Source: an uncultured Clostridia bacterium (GTDB lineage Bacteria; Bacillota; Clostridia; Oscillospirales; Ruminococcaceae). From it: 64,000 nt of DNA. The position numbers and the translations under genes were made by a program. Where the stretch lies: contig CANQLR010000011.1 of assembly GCA_947624745.1 (NCBI GenBank), positions 1 through 64,000 of the forward strand, in the 5' to 3' direction. The notes under the pieces are model-generated. The model saw nothing but the letters and a program-made list of their open reading frames with translations. It searched no databases and was not told the origin of the DNA. Each line of letters begins with the position of its first letter. The first letter of the stretch is position 1. Below are positions 63,133 through 64,000 of the stretch, one piece after another.

Positions 63133-64000
63133 ATGATAAAAGGCTACGAAGTGGTCGTCGGGCTCGAGATACACGCCGAGCTCAATACCAAGACCAAAAT
63201 TTACTGCTCCTGCCGCAACTCCTTCGGCCTCGAGGTGAACACGCAGGTCTGCCCGATATGCCTCGGCATGCCGGGAACGCTGCCCACGCTGAACGAAAAG
63301 GTCGTCGAATACGCGATAAAAATGGGCCACGCGCTGAACTGCTCCATCAACAGGATCTGCAAGCAGGACCGCAAAAACTACTTCTACCCCGACCTTCCGA
63401 AGTCATATCAAATCTCGCAGGCGGATATCCCGCTCTGCCACGACGGCTATCTTGACGTCATCATGGACGGCGGCGAGATCAAGCGTATCGGCGTCGAGAG
63501 GATTCACATCGAGGAGGACGCCGGAAAGCTTCTTCATTCCGACAAATTCGACGGCTCGCTCGTCGACTTCAACCGCTGCGGAGTGCCGCTTATCGAGATC
63601 GTCTCCCGCCCCGATATGCGCTCCTCGGCCGAGGCTAAGGCATACCTCGAAACGGTCCGCTCTATACTGAAATACATCGACATTTCCGACTGCAAGATGC
63701 AGGAGGGCTCTATCCGCTGCGACGTGAACGTATCGGTTCACAAGCCGGGCGAGCCGTTCGGCACCCGCTGCGAGATGAAAAACGTAAACAGCTTCTCCGC
63801 CGCCGTTCGGGGCATCGACTACGAGGCCAACCGGCAGATCGAAATTTTAGAGGCCGGCGGGGAGGTCGTTCAGGAGACCCGCCGCTGGGACGACCAGAAG
63901 GGAATGAGCGTTTCGATGCGCTCTAAAGAGGACGCGCAGGACTACCGCTACTTCCCCGAGCCAGACCTTCTCACCATCGTTGTCCCCGAGGAAAAGGTCA
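63133..64000 (+). CDS. gatB: Asp/Glu-tRNA amidotransferase subunit B (partial, cut by window end)
   Basis: The first 289 residues of GatB, open to the right edge. It begins MIKGYEVVVGLEIHAELNT and contains the CSCRN ... CPICLGMPG cysteine set, which binds zinc, and the kinase-like motif KNYFYPDLPK. GatB phosphorylates the tRNA-bound Glu or Asp before amidation with ammonia from GatA. The ATG follows AAAGGAGGGG. Not listed as a closed frame because the stop lies outside the window. Confidence 0.96.
   Translation, partial: MIKGYEVVVGLEIHAELNTKTKIYCSCRNSFGLEVNTQVCPICLGMPGTLPTLNEKVVEYAIKMGHALNCSINRICKQDRKNYFYPDLPKSYQISQADIPLCHDGYLDVIMDGGEIKRIGVERIHIEEDAGKLLHSDKFDGSLVDFNRCGVPLIEIVSRPDMRSSAEAKAYLETVRSILKYIDISDCKMQEGSIRCDVNVSVHKPGEPFGTRCEMKNVNSFSAAVRGIDYEANRQIEILEAGGEVVQETRRWDDQKGMSVSMRSKEDAQDYRYFPEPDLLTIVVPEEKV

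Overview
The window is a contiguous stretch of core chromosome from an endospore-forming, most likely anaerobic, GC-rich Firmicute. The best guess is a clostridial lineage of the Oscillospirales (Ruminococcaceae-like) type. The reasons are the spoIIGA-sigE-sigG cluster, a complete spoIIIAA-AH operon and yunB; NfnAB-type electron-bifurcating transhydrogenase genes; a split transketolase; a tyrosyl T-box leader; GatCAB amidotransferase; and SepF/YlmH/DivIVA division genes. Codon third positions are strongly G/C (judged by eye, not counted), which creates many long antisense shadow ORFs. No phage, IS element, CRISPR array, rRNA or restriction/defence island is visible.

Layout: 83-1396 small ORF + yhbD + bactofilin. 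1612-5880 PlsC-like acyltransferase, MscS channel, YitT protein, GH27 alpha-galactosidase, then a terminator. 6004-8380 spoIIGA, sigE, sigG (forespore/mother-cell sigma factors). 8502-10616 lipoprotein, then tyrS under a T-box riboswitch. 10716-15461 two exported proteins with GHL10-like domains, the second ending in a cell-wall amidase. 15486-17709 nfnA-nfnB. 17726-18569 yajC and a TIGR04086-like membrane protein. 18618-23153 spoIIIAA-AH. 23261-32928 a housekeeping run: asp23, nusB, Kae1-like, xseA, xseB, ispA, dxs, tlyA, nadK, argR, recN. 32933-36988 DJ-1/PfpI, mltG, U32 (TrhP-like), manA. 37067-37144 tRNA-His.

37178-39375 is a minus-strand operon (esterase, MBL-fold hydrolase, membrane protein). 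It is divergent from a second esterase (39515-40366), with two near-consensus promoters back to back. 40406-42354 is a minus-strand dnaD-dnaI-like primosome operon, divergent from ylbF-mutS-mutL-miaA (42508-48328). 48330-55997 carries an HlyD-like protein, sepF, ylmH, divIVA, ileS, lspA and an rluD-type gene. 56000-59368 holds a Cof-type HAD phosphatase, the two transketolase subunits and yunB. 59377-64000 is ligA-gatC-gatA-gatB, with gatB cut by the window end.

I find no convincing undescribed gene system here. The most interesting signals are regulatory. A sigma-E-like promoter upstream of yunB has its -10 in the loop of a perfect 12-bp inverted repeat whose 3' arm runs into the yunB Shine-Dalgarno. 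A hairpin after yajC is both a terminator and a cover for the ribosome-binding site of the next gene. Sigma-F/G-like and sigma-E-like promoters sit before sigG and spoIIIAA. A YlbF-family protein carries a six-cysteine tail.
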